DNA of 64,000 bases from Clostridium mobile. Its GTDB lineage: Bacteria > Bacillota > Clostridia > Clostridiales > Clostridiaceae. Below the pieces are notes generated by a model. The model had not been told where the DNA came from. It made no database searches and worked only from the letters and a program-made list of their open reading frames with translations. Both the position numbers and the translations under genes were made by a program. Positions 18,505 to 26,722 of the stretch are shown piece by piece. The stretch covers positions 434,001-498,000 of the forward strand of contig NZ_JAHLQF010000004.1 in assembly GCF_018918285.1 (NCBI RefSeq). The letters are read 5' to 3'. Numbering within the stretch: the stretch's first letter is position 1; every line of letters begins with the position of its first letter.

Positions 18505-19278
18505 ATGATATCCAAGTATAAAAATTACTTGTTTATAATTGAAGATTTTTTATATAATTCTCCTCAAGAGAGGATGGAATGGATTAAATTTATTAATAAA
18601 ATCCCAATAAACAAAAGATATTTTGCTACATATAGCTGCGATATTAGCAGACAAAGTCTATACTCAACCATAAGTAATCTTAGCATAAAATGTAACTTTT
18701 ATAACGTTTTAACTCCATCTTATCTATTATTAGATTATTGCAAGAGTATTTATAGTAAAATAAATATCTATCCTATAAGCTATACAATGGATTTTCATGA
18801 CCTTTATTTATGTAATATCAAAATAGATTTTATAGATCCAAACTTAATTATAATTAATACTAATGAAATACCAAAAAAAGATATGACTACAATAAATAAT
18901 TTTAATATTCCATTAATATTTTCTTCAAATTTATGTACTAATAGGTTTGACACCTGTATAGCATGTAATGATAATTGCAGTTTAAAATACATTAAAACCT
19001 TCTATAAAAATAGATTGATAATACCTGATTGCCCTCCTTACTATAATACGACTTATCTATTTAAAAAATTTAATATAGATACTAAAGATACTATATTGGT
19101 AACTTCTAAATTTAGGAACGATAATTTAGAATTACAAAAGAACGGATGCAAAATTGCATTGATTTTAAAAAACAAACTAGAACTTGAAGAGTATATAAAA
19201 TCACCCTATGATGTAGATATTATTGTAGAAAACTTAGATAATCTATCCTATTGGCTAAACTTAAAAGAGGAGACATAG
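18505..19278 (+). CDS. HAD-superfamily (NagD-like) protein lacking catalytic residues
   Basis: A 257-residue protein whose layout follows NagD-type HAD phosphatases. The N-terminal strand is YLFIIEDFLY where active enzymes have DxDGTLY. A segment on handling names or limits (NKRYFATYSCDISRQSLYSTI) sits where NagD has its TNNSS block. The C-terminal part is KKFNIDTKDTILVTSKFRNDNLELQKNGCKIALIL, where enzymes read VGDxxxTDIxxGxxxGxxTxLV. The nucleophile Asp and the acidic metal ligand of motif IV are replaced, so catalysis is unlikely. The centre holds a Cys-rich stretch (CIACNDNCSLKY). It may be a binding protein. The family assignment is by pattern and moderately sure. Confidence 0.55.
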   Translation: MISKYKNYLFIIEDFLYNSPQERMEWIKFINKIPINKRYFATYSCDISRQSLYSTISNLSIKCNFYNVLTPSYLLLDYCKSIYSKINIYPISYTMDFHDLYLCNIKIDFIDPNLIIINTNEIPKKDMTTINNFNIPLIFSSNLCTNRFDTCIACNDNCSLKYIKTFYKNRLIIPDCPPYYNTTYLFKKFNIDTKDTILVTSKFRNDNLELQKNGCKIALILKNKLELEEYIKSPYDVDIIVENLDNLSYWLNLKEET

Positions 19279-19289
19279 TCTCCTCTTTT
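19263..19289. terminator. Bidirectional terminator between the HAD-like gene and hpf
   Basis: An 11-bp perfect stem AAAAGAGGAGA/TCTCCTCTTTT (19263-19273/19279-19289) contains the TAG stop of the HAD-like gene in its loop. Its A/T ends supply a T-run in both directions. Confidence 0.8.
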
Positions 19290-19303
19290 ATATATTATGT
19301 TAA

Positions 19304-19834
19304 TTATTCAAATTCTGGTTCAATAAGTCCATAATTTCCGTCTTTTCTTTTATAAATTACATTTACATCGCCAGTATCTGCACTCTCATAAACAAAGAAA
19401 TTATGTCCTAAAAGTTCCATTTGAAGCAAAGCTTCCTCATCTGACATCGGCTTTATAGCAAATTTTTTTGTTTTTACTATTCTAGGCTCCTGTACATCCT
19501 TACGTTCTTCGTCAGGTATAAATTGGAATTTAAGTGAATCACCATGAAGCCTTTTTTGAAGTTTAGTTTTTTGTTTTCTTATCTGTCTTTCTAGTTTATC
19601 CACCACTAAATCAATTGAAGCGTACATATCTTCAGTTGCCTCTTCCCCTCTTAAGATTACTCCATTGAAAGGAATTGTTACTTCTATTATTTGCCTACTT
19701 TTTTGTACACTCAATGTAGCGTGGGCTTCTACATTTGGACTAAAGTACTTATCTAATTTATCTAATTTCTTTTCAACTACATTTCTTAATGCATTTGTAA
19801 TTTCAATATTCTTGCCATTCACTATAATTTTCAT
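19304..19834 (-). CDS. hpf: Long-form ribosome hibernation promoting factor
   Basis: A 176-residue protein. The N-terminal domain (1-100; MKIIVNGKNIEITNALRNVVEKKLDKLDKYF) is the HPF/RaiA fold that occupies the decoding region of the 30S subunit. The C-terminal domain (about 120-176; VKTKKFAIKPMSDEEALLQMELLGHNFFVYE) is the dimerisation domain that forms 100S ribosomes. Long-form proteins are the norm in Firmicutes. The start codon follows GGGAGGGGCTGA. A promoter lies at 19891-19919, and a raiA-type noncoding RNA ends upstream of it. Confidence 0.96.
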   Translation of the reverse strand: MKIIVNGKNIEITNALRNVVEKKLDKLDKYFSPNVEAHATLSVQKSRQIIEVTIPFNGVILRGEEATEDMYASIDLVVDKLERQIRKQKTKLQKRLHGDSLKFQFIPDEERKDVQEPRIVKTKKFAIKPMSDEEALLQMELLGHNFFVYESADTGDVNVIYKRKDGNYGLIEPEFE

Positions 19835-19890
19835 ACATTCAGCCCCTCCCTATACTCTTATAAAAGAGTAATGTTTGTTTTGTTACCTTT

Positions 19891-19919
19891 ATTTTAATAC
19901 TGTTGAGTATAAATTACAA
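19891..19919 (-). promoter_or_regulatory. Candidate hpf promoter
   Basis: On the minus strand TTGTAA (19914-19919), 17 bases, TAAAAT (19891-19896). Between it and hpf lies a small ACTCTT/AAGAGT hairpin just before the ribosome site. Confidence 0.5.
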
Positions 19920-20011
19920 GTTAAATTATCTAAATTTACAAAATATTAAATATAATAGACACTCTCATATTAACTATTCCTTAAACTATCACCAAATTAC
20001 TATATTGCTCT

Positions 20012-20268
20012 ATATATAAAAAAGAGTTCTTATCCTAAAATAAGAACTCTTTTTATCAAGTTAGCTGACCTGATCTTTGACCCCACACCCGCCTGCTGGA
20101 GTTTTCGCTACCGGGAATTAACCTCTCACTACTGGCCCTCTCGTCAATAAATTCTAACGGCAGGACTTACTTCTAAGCCGCACCATGCTCATTAAACATT
20201 TTATTTAACTTACGTGGATCGTTTCGCCTGCGACTGGCATCGACTTTCAATCACAGACCTAACTCAAT
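20012..20268 (-). ncRNA. raiA RNA: raiA-type structured noncoding RNA
   Basis: A GC-richer, non-coding stretch of about 210 bases sits between comFC and hpf (raiA). On the minus strand it starts near TTGAGTTAG (20267-20259), which pairs over 9 positions with CTAACTTGA (20064-20056), closing the molecule. Inside are compact GC-rich blocks such as GTCGCAGGCGAAACGATCC, GTAAGTCCTGCCG and GCAGGCGGGTGTGGGGTC. An intrinsic terminator follows. Location directly upstream of the raiA/hpf gene, size and terminal pairing fit the raiA RNA motif described in Firmicutes, which in Clostridium has been linked to sporulation and aggregation. Assignment rests on position and pattern, not a covariance-model search. 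Confidence 0.75.
20013..20053 (-). terminator. Terminator of the raiA-type RNA
   Basis: A 13-bp stem AAAAGAGTTCTTA/TAAGAACTCTTTT (20020-20032/20041-20053), with a T-run on the minus strand. It ends the RNA about 180 bases before hpf. Confidence 0.9.
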
Positions 20269-20276
20269 ATATTAAA

Positions 20277-20304
20277 ATTATACATTACTTTTCGCTACAG
20301 TCAA
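20277..20304 (-). promoter_or_regulatory. Strong sigma-A-type promoter of the raiA-type RNA
   Basis: On the minus strand TTGACT (20299-20304), 16 bases, TATAAT (20277-20282). It overlaps the last codons of comFC and places the start of transcription next to the closing stem of the RNA. Confidence 0.82.
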
Positions 20305-20955
20305 GATATTTATTTCTTTTGCTCCGTTATTCATAAGCTCTTTTGCACAATTATATGCTGTAGCTCCAGTTGTAATCACATCATCGATTAATATTATTTT
20401 TTTATTATTTATTTTATTTTTATTATATATATAAAAGGAATCATGAACATTATTCCACCGCTCACTACTATTCAACCCTATTTGATCTAAGGTATCCTTA
20501 GTTTTACTAAGAGATTTAATAACTGGTATATCTAAATATTTACCTACTACCTTAGCTAAATATTCACTTTGATTATATCCTCTTTTTTTAATGGCTTTTT
20601 TAGTCATTGGGACAAAAGTTAAATAATGAGCATGGATTCCACTTTCTATTATTTTCTTACTCAGTAAGTGCCCTAATACTTCACCACATTGAAAGTCTTT
20701 TTTATATTTTAGTCTTATTATCATATGTGCTATATTATCTGAATAGTTTGCTAAACTATAACATTTAAAACTATAATCTTCTCTCTTAATTGAAAATGAA
20801 CCTGTAATAAAATTTATCTTATTTAGACATCTTTGACAAAGAAAGCTCTCTTCCATATAGGCCTTACATAATGGGCATTCATCTCTTTCACTATATATTA
20901 TGGATAATACTGCATCTACTATATTCTTTAAATACTTAATAATCCCATTTCCCAC
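20278..20955 (-). CDS. comFC: ComFC-family phosphoribosyltransferase-like competence protein
   Basis: A 225-residue protein. The N-terminus has a zinc-finger-like double CxxC pair, CPLCKAYMEESFLCQRC (about residues 27-43). The C-terminal half is a phosphoribosyltransferase fold with GYNQSEYLAKVV and the PRPP-binding IILIDDVITTGATAYNCA. ComFC takes part in handling single-stranded DNA in natural transformation; homologues are widespread in non-competent bacteria. The start appears to be GTG 20955, overlapping the preceding gene by 28 bases with only a weak ribosome site, so translational coupling is likely. Confidence 0.9.
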   Translation of the reverse strand: MGNGIIKYLKNIVDAVLSIIYSERDECPLCKAYMEESFLCQRCLNKINFITGSFSIKREDYSFKCYSLANYSDNIAHMIIRLKYKKDFQCGEVLGHLLSKKIIESGIHAHYLTFVPMTKKAIKKRGYNQSEYLAKVVGKYLDIPVIKSLSKTKDTLDQIGLNSSERWNNVHDSFYIYNKNKINNKKIILIDDVITTGATAYNCAKELMNNGAKEINILTVAKSNV

Positions 20956-21962
20956 GCTTCTCTATTGAATTTCCTTACCATATTTTTAGCTTTATACATT
21001 TGTTCATTTTCTTCATTTGCTACAAATAGGAGCTCTCTGCCTATTCTGTTTTTATTTAAAGCCTCTGCCCCACAAAAATAAACTAATTTTTTATAATCAA
21101 ACACATGGTTATCGGAAAAAAACACCATTTCATTAGTATCTTCGCTAGGGTAAAGTCTAAAGGCTCTCTCTTTTAAATCATTCGTTATCAATATTCCCGA
21201 TTTACACTTTTCAAAATTTAACAATATTTTTTTAGAATTTTCATTTTTATAATAGCAAACTATATTATTAGTTAGCTCCTTACAGTATTTATCAATGTAC
21301 TGAAATACGTTAAATATATGTTCTTCATATGGAACATATAAAATAATTTTTTTATTACTATGAAGCCACCATTTTAAGTATTCATAAATTGTATATGGTA
21401 TATCTAAATTTAAGTCTATTTTTGTAGTTACAATTCTCGGCTCTACTAATGGCAGTCTATTCTCCAAAATAGGAAAACATATTTCTCTTTTTTTATTAAA
21501 CAAAGCTTCAACAGAATAAGATATGAGCTTACCATTCTCTTTACAACATTTTGCCATTATATCTATAATTTCATATTTACTATAAATAGGAAAACTCCTT
21601 ATGTCATCGTAGATTACTATATCAAATTTACTTTTTAATTTTAAAGCATTATCGTAATTACATACTATTAAATTTCTATCTAGCTCTATGGATGGATTTT
21701 TTAAATAAGCATAGTTTCTAGGAAAAGCTCTTTTTTTAAAATTTCTGAGTACATCAATATATTCCTCTTCCTCATTTGTTATATAGAGAATTTTGTTATT
21801 CAATCTTAAATAATCTCCTATAACTTTAGTTAATAAATATGAGGAATTATTAGGTACAGTTATTATGTTTAAAAATTGCTCTCCTGAATATAACCAATTT
21901 AAAATTTGATTTTCTAGCCTTTCCTCTTCAGAATTTAATTTCGTAATTTTACTCATAAACAT
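20928..21962 (-). CDS. ComFA-like protein with lost helicase motifs
   Basis: A 344-residue protein immediately upstream of and overlapping comFC, the place of comFA. Residual ComFA features are YDDIRSFPIYSKYEI, matching the DEVDAFP Walker B block, and the C-terminal IGRELLFVANEENEQMYKAKNMVRKFNREA, matching the GRVGR motif VI and tail. The Walker A loop is absent: the matching place reads TVPNNSSYLLTKVIGDYLRLN instead of a GxGKT loop. The N-terminal zinc finger of ComFA is also missing, and the protein is about 100 residues shorter. It cannot be an ordinary ATP-driven translocase. The reading frame is intact, so it is kept for some purpose. Confidence 0.65.
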   Translation of the reverse strand: MFMSKITKLNSEEERLENQILNWLYSGEQFLNIITVPNNSSYLLTKVIGDYLRLNNKILYITNEEEEYIDVLRNFKKRAFPRNYAYLKNPSIELDRNLIVCNYDNALKLKSKFDIVIYDDIRSFPIYSKYEIIDIMAKCCKENGKLISYSVEALFNKKREICFPILENRLPLVEPRIVTTKIDLNLDIPYTIYEYLKWWLHSNKKIILYVPYEEHIFNVFQYIDKYCKELTNNIVCYYKNENSKKILLNFEKCKSGILITNDLKERAFRLYPSEDTNEMVFFSDNHVFDYKKLVYFCGAEALNKNRIGRELLFVANEENEQMYKAKNMVRKFNREAWEMGLLSI

Positions 21963-21990
21963 AAGTCCTACACTCCAATATCATTATGTT

Positions 21991-24210
21991 TTAATTAGCA
22001 GCATTCATAATGTTTTCTATTCTCCATTTTAAAAGCGAATATCTTTCAAAACTCTTATTATTGTCAATCATAAATTTTATAGATTTTAAAGAGCCTACTA
22101 TTACAACCAAACTCTTAGCACGAGTTATACCAGTATATAATAGATTTCTATTCATAAGCAATGGCGGTCCCATAAAAGCAGGAATAATTATTACCGGGAA
22201 TTCACTTCCTTGACTTTTATGTATAGTTATAGCATATGCTAATTCCAGCTCATCAAGATAAATACTTTCATAAACGACCTTTCTTTCTTCATCAAATACT
22301 ACTGTCAATGTATCATTCTCTTCATCTATATCTTTTATATATCCCATATCACCATTAAATATACCTACCCCCTCATTTTCACCTATTCCAGCTACTCTTT
22401 TCCACTTTAACGAGTAGTTGTTTTTGATCTGCATTACCTTATCTCCAGCTCTAAATAAAGTTTCTCTAAATTGTTTTTCTTTTTTATCACTCGACTTAGG
22501 ATTTAGCACATCTTTGAGTTTTTCATTTAAATTATCTACTCCAAGCATGCCTTTTCTCATAGGGCTTAATATTTGGATATGTTTTAGTTTATCCCAATCT
22601 TTATTAAATTTCGGTAATCTTTTGTCTATTAGGCTAATTACTGTATCTAAAATTTTTGAGCTATCATCATTATTTATAAAATAAAAATCCTTATCTTTCT
22701 CATTCAAAATAGGAATTTCACCATTATTAATTTTATGAGCATTTAAAGCTATCATACTCTTTGAAGATTGCCTAAATATATCTTTTAACCTTACTACTTT
22801 TACACAATTGCTTTCAATTAAATCTCTTAGCACATTTCCTGGCCCAACAGATGGAAGTTGGTCCACATCTCCAACAATTATCAATCTTGTACCTAGCGGC
22901 ACTGCTTTTAATAAATTATGCATGAGAACTATATCTATCATCGAAGCTTCATCAACGATTATAACATCGCACTCTAAAGGAGCTTCTTCAGTTTTAGAGA
23001 ATAATTCCTCATCATCTTCCCCCATTCCCATTTCTAGCAATCTGTGTATTGTTTTAGCCTCTTTCCCTGTAGCCTCCCCCATTCTTTTTGCTGCTCTTCC
23101 AGTAGGTGCAGCCATAAAAACACTCATTCCATACTTTTCGAATATTTGACTTATGCAGTTTATTATTGTGGTTTTTCCTGTACCAGGACCTCCAGTAATT
23201 ATTTCAATACCATTTAATAATGCACCCTTTATAGCTTCTTTTTGAGAAGGGGCAAATTTAATATTGTTATTTTCTTCAAACTCATTTATTTCTTTATCTA
23301 TATCTATTTCTAGTTTATTAAAATTCCCTAGAGAAAGTGTAATAATTTTTTTTGTTATACCTAATTCACAGTAATAGTAAGGTATTGTAAATACATATTG
23401 TTCTCCATTACACTCCTCTATTTTAATTTTGCCTTCATAAGCATTATATATTAAACTTTCTTTTAGAAGTTCTTCACTAACCCCTAATATACTTATTCCT
23501 TCTTTAATAAGCCTATCCATAGGCATGCATGTATGACCTAACCCACAAAACTGATTTATTATATATTTTATTCCACAACCTACTCTAAAAGGGGAACTGA
23601 GTTCAATTCCCAAATTTCTTGCGATTTTATCTGCAGTTTTAAATCCAAAACCTGATATTTCTTCTGTTAAAATATATGGGTTCTCCTTAACTATTCTTAT
23701 AGAATCACTCTTAAATCTTTTATATATTTTTAAACATTGATTAGTAGTTACTCCGTAATTTTGAAAAAACATCATTATATTTTTTAACTCTTTTTGTTTG
23801 CCGTAGGATTTATAAATAATGGCTATTTTTTTCTCCCCTATGCCTTCAATCTCTTTTAGTCTTTCAATATCATTCTCCAATACATTAAACGCAGATTCTC
23901 CAAAGGCCTCCACTATTTTTTTGGCAGTAACAGGTCCTATTCCAGATATTATTCCTGAAGCTAAATATCTTTCTATACCTTTTATAGTATTTGGCAAAGT
24001 TTCTTCACAACTATCAACTCTAAATTGCTCTCCAAATTGAGGATGTGTAACCCATTCCCCAACTAAGTTCAAATCTTGCCCCTCCATTATATAAGGTATG
24101 CATCCTGTTATAGTTATTGTTTTATTTTTTTCTTTCACCCTAGCTACTACATATCCATTATCATCATTTTTAAATATGATAGAATCTACAGTTACTTGTA
24201 CTTCTGCCAT
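21991..24210 (-). CDS. recD2: RecD2-type ATP-dependent DNA helicase
   Basis: A 739-residue SF1B 5'-3' helicase of the RecD2 (YrrC) type. The N-terminal OB-like and helix-hairpin-helix region has IKGIERYLASGIISGIGPVTAKKI and LKEIEGIGEKKIAIIYKSY. Helicase motifs include Walker A GGPGTGKTTIINC, DEASMID, GDVDQLPSVGPG, FRQS and the C-terminal AITIHKSQGSEFPVII and NRNLLYTGITRAK. It acts in DNA repair and mismatch tolerance without RecBC. It is transcribed with the ComFA-like and ComFC genes, 28 bases upstream of the former. Confidence 0.95.
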   Translation of the reverse strand: MAEVQVTVDSIIFKNDDNGYVVARVKEKNKTITITGCIPYIMEGQDLNLVGEWVTHPQFGEQFRVDSCEETLPNTIKGIERYLASGIISGIGPVTAKKIVEAFGESAFNVLENDIERLKEIEGIGEKKIAIIYKSYGKQKELKNIMMFFQNYGVTTNQCLKIYKRFKSDSIRIVKENPYILTEEISGFGFKTADKIARNLGIELSSPFRVGCGIKYIINQFCGLGHTCMPMDRLIKEGISILGVSEELLKESLIYNAYEGKIKIEECNGEQYVFTIPYYYCELGITKKIITLSLGNFNKLEIDIDKEINEFEENNNIKFAPSQKEAIKGALLNGIEIITGGPGTGKTTIINCISQIFEKYGMSVFMAAPTGRAAKRMGEATGKEAKTIHRLLEMGMGEDDEELFSKTEEAPLECDVIIVDEASMIDIVLMHNLLKAVPLGTRLIIVGDVDQLPSVGPGNVLRDLIESNCVKVVRLKDIFRQSSKSMIALNAHKINNGEIPILNEKDKDFYFINNDDSSKILDTVISLIDKRLPKFNKDWDKLKHIQILSPMRKGMLGVDNLNEKLKDVLNPKSSDKKEKQFRETLFRAGDKVMQIKNNYSLKWKRVAGIGENEGVGIFNGDMGYIKDIDEENDTLTVVFDEERKVVYESIYLDELELAYAITIHKSQGSEFPVIIIPAFMGPPLLMNRNLLYTGITRAKSLVVIVGSLKSIKFMIDNNKSFERYSLLKWRIENIMNAAN

Positions 24211-24590
24211 AAAATCTCTCCTACTCTTTTTATCCGATAGCTAACCGCCACTAATATCCCATTTGGGTTCTTCGCTTAAGCCACACTAAATTTTACTTTA
24301 TATGACTACATTATAACATAATATTTTACATCATTAATATTATTGACTACCTATAAAATAAAAACACAATAATCACTATGGTTATAATTTTTTTCTATCT
24401 ATGTAATAATTATTACATAAGTGTATTGCTAAATATTAAACAACAAATTAAATTACTGTTTATATTAATTTGTTCAATTTTTCAAATCAATGTACGTAAG
24501 CCATTTACATAGTAGATATATTGACTGAATTAATCGTTTAATTTACTATAATGATATAAATTGATATAAAAATAAAAAGAAGGTGTATAT
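24211..24590. other. Divergent intergenic region between recD2 and vanR
   Basis: This 380-base gap holds no gene that I can see. The first 85 bases (24211-24295) are clearly richer in G and C than the rest and read on the minus strand as the recD2 leader, with a CCCAAATGGG mini-hairpin; I recognise no known RNA family. The remainder is very AT-rich. It contains a 20-base perfect palindrome (24400-24419), a TTGACT at 24521-24526 and a TATAAT at 24547-24552 that are too far apart (20 bases) for a good constitutive promoter, as often in activated promoters such as that of vanR. Confidence 0.5.
24400..24419. repeat. 20-base perfect palindrome upstream of vanR
   Basis: The half-site TATGTAATAA is followed immediately by its reverse complement. 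It has no T-tract or GC core, so it looks like a dimer-binding operator rather than a terminator. Confidence 0.5.
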
Positions 24591-25289
24591 ATGTATACTA
24601 AAATTTTAGTGGTTGAAGATGAGAAAGCTATCGCTAATTTAATCGAATTGTATCTAACGAATGAAAATTTCATAGTGTTCAAATGTTATACAGGAACAGA
24701 AGCAATGAAAGTTATAGAAACCGAAGATTTAGACATGGCTATTTTAGATATCATGCTCCCAGATATAGATGGGTTTTCTATTTGCAAAAAAATAAGAGAT
24801 TCGTATAACTTCCCAATCATTATGTTGACTGCAAAAGATGAAGAGGTGGATAAAATCACAGGTTTAACATTAGGTGCAGATGATTATATTACAAAGCCAT
24901 TTCGACCACTAGAGCTAGTGGCACGAGTAAAAGCACAATTAAGAAGGTTTACAAAATATAATCAATTAAACAAATCCCCAAAAGAAGACATAATCTCTAT
25001 AGGAGGGCTAGTAGTAGACAAAAATAATCATGAATGTTTTTTAAATGAAAAACCTTTATCTTTGACTCCTACGGAATTTTCAATTCTATGGGTTTTGTGT
25101 GAGAACAAAGGGCAAGTGGTAAGCTCTGACAAGTTATTTCATGAAGTTTGGGGAGATAAATACTTTAGCAACAGCAACAACACCATCATGGTTCACATTA
25201 GACACTTGAGAGAAAAAATGAATGATTCAGCTGAAAATCCGAAATATATCAAAACGGTATGGGGAGTTGGTTATAAAATTGAAAACTAA
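24591..25289 (+). CDS. vanR: VanR-type response regulator (OmpR/PhoB family)
   Basis: A 232-residue response regulator. The receiver domain has the acidic pocket VVEDE, the phospho-acceptor in MAILDIMLPD, and LTAKD and ITKPFRP with the conserved Lys. The C-terminal winged helix has SLTPTEFSILWVLCENKGQVVSS and NNTIMVHIRHLREKM. Long stretches such as ITGLTLGADDYITKPFRPLE and the ending YIKTVWGVGYKIEN follow the VanR proteins of glycopeptide-resistance operons closely. It overlaps vanS. The most likely target here is the downstream D,D-carboxypeptidase gene. A GAAGGTG ribosome site precedes ATG. Confidence 0.9.
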   Translation: MYTKILVVEDEKAIANLIELYLTNENFIVFKCYTGTEAMKVIETEDLDMAILDIMLPDIDGFSICKKIRDSYNFPIIMLTAKDEEVDKITGLTLGADDYITKPFRPLELVARVKAQLRRFTKYNQLNKSPKEDIISIGGLVVDKNNHECFLNEKPLSLTPTEFSILWVLCENKGQVVSSDKLFHEVWGDKYFSNSNNTIMVHIRHLREKMNDSAENPKYIKTVWGVGYKIEN

Positions 25290-26415
25290 TAACACTAGAA
25301 AAAATGATTATTTAGCGTTCAAACGAAAAATATTTTTTAAAGTATTAATACTTATTTTATTAAGCTTTGGATTTTTAGGGTTATTAAGTTCCTTATTACG
25401 AGGCCGTTTTGGTAATTGGATTGTAGATTTCTTACGAAATACATTTTATTTATCCGAGTCAGATGCAGTGATTATTCACCAATATATATTCCGCAATAAC
25501 ATAGATAAAATTATGTTAGTTTTAAGTGTCATTTTTTTCTTAATTATTTTTCAATTTGCTATGTCTTGGGTTACAAAATACTTTGATGAAATTGATAAGG
25601 GCATGGACGACTTAATGAAAGGTTCAGATAAAGAAATTGAACTATCTCCAGAACTGAGCTTCATGGAAACTAAACTAAATATGTGCAAACATATTCTAGA
25701 GAAGAGAGAAAGAGATGCAAAACAGTCGGAACAAAGGAAGAATGATTTAGTTGTTTATCTTGCACATGATATAAAGACTCCTCTTACTTCAGTTATCGGA
25801 TACTTGGATTTAATGTCAGAAGTCCCAGATATGCCTATTGAACAAAGGGCAAAATATATGGATCTTACTTTAGAAAAAGCAAATCGACTTGAAAAGCTTA
25901 TCAACGAATTTTTTGAAATTACCAGATATAATCTTCAAACCATTGTATTAGAGAAAAGAGACTTTAATTTATCCTATATGTTATTTCAAATGGCAGATGA
26001 ATTTTATCCAATGCTTTCTGAAAAAAAACAAGAAGTTGTAGTAAATGCAGAAGATAATATTATGTTTTATGGTGATCCGGATAAGCTGGCACGAGTATTT
26101 AATAATGTATTTAAAAATGCAATTGCATATGGTGATGAAAATAGTAAAATTACAATAGATGTCCATAGACAATCACAGGATGCCATTATAGCTTTTAAAA
26201 ATTATGGAAAAACTATTCCATCACAAAAACTAAATAGTATATTTGAAAAGTTTTATAGATTGGATGAATCCAGAGGAACGGCCACCGGCAATGCCGGGCT
26301 AGGTCTTGCTATCGCCAAAGAGATTGTAATTTTACATGAAGGTGAAATTTATGCAGAAAGCAATGATGGTTATACAATATTCCATATAAAAATACCTGGA
26401 GTAATCAACAACTAA
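25267..26415 (+). CDS. vanS: VanS-type membrane histidine kinase
   Basis: A 382-residue sensor kinase. Two transmembrane segments (about residues 20-42 and 80-102) flank a short extracytoplasmic loop. Then come a HAMP-like linker (KYFDEIDKGMDDLMKG), the H-box VYLAHDIKTPLTSVIGYLDL, the N-box FNNVFKNAIAYG and the G-box GNAGLGLAIAKEIV. The H-box region and the FFEITRYNLQTI line are close to VanS of vanA-type operons. The start is TTG 25267, giving MVIKLK as in VanS and overlapping vanR by 23 bases; no ATG exists nearby. It probably senses glycopeptide or cell-wall stress. No vanH, D-Ala-D-Lac ligase or vanX accompanies it. Confidence 0.88.
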   Translation: MVIKLKTNNTRKNDYLAFKRKIFFKVLILILLSFGFLGLLSSLLRGRFGNWIVDFLRNTFYLSESDAVIIHQYIFRNNIDKIMLVLSVIFFLIIFQFAMSWVTKYFDEIDKGMDDLMKGSDKEIELSPELSFMETKLNMCKHILEKRERDAKQSEQRKNDLVVYLAHDIKTPLTSVIGYLDLMSEVPDMPIEQRAKYMDLTLEKANRLEKLINEFFEITRYNLQTIVLEKRDFNLSYMLFQMADEFYPMLSEKKQEVVVNAEDNIMFYGDPDKLARVFNNVFKNAIAYGDENSKITIDVHRQSQDAIIAFKNYGKTIPSQKLNSIFEKFYRLDESRGTATGNAGLGLAIAKEIVILHEGEIYAESNDGYTIFHIKIPGVINN

Positions 26416-26467
26416 AAAACACTATTCCTTTATGATATGAAGATTCATAGAGGAATGGTGTTTTTTT
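26416..26467 (+). terminator. Terminator of vanRS (first copy of a repeated terminator)
   Basis: A long hairpin pairs AAAACACTATTCCT with AGGAATGGTGTTTT (26416-26429/26451-26464) and ends in seven T. A closely similar hairpin recurs at 28978-29028. Confidence 0.88.
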
Positions 26468-26568
26468 ATTTTCACTATATTTTAAAATTTAAAATATATC
26501 TTCGATGAATTTACTCTCTATAATCAAATTTCCCAAAATAATACCTACCGAAAATATTAAGCGCTCCA

Positions 26569-26593
26569 TAAGTAATTCTTAAGATATTAATAA
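26569..26593 (+). promoter_or_regulatory. TAAGTA-CTTAAG element upstream of the TlpA-like gene
   Basis: The stretch TAAGTAATTCTTAAGA followed by TATTAATA matches, with small changes, a stretch at 29058-29085 upstream of the carboxypeptidase gene. Both lie downstream of a copy of the same terminator. It may be a VanR-type operator or simply part of a duplicated segment. Confidence 0.4.
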
Positions 26594-26722
26594 GTATATA
26601 TATACAAAGTTTTTCCTCATTTTCTATAAACTATAATTATTGCTGGAACAGCCAATAGCAAATTAATAAATTATGTAATCAAAGTATGGAAATACAATAT
26701 AAAAAATAGAGGTGGATTAATT

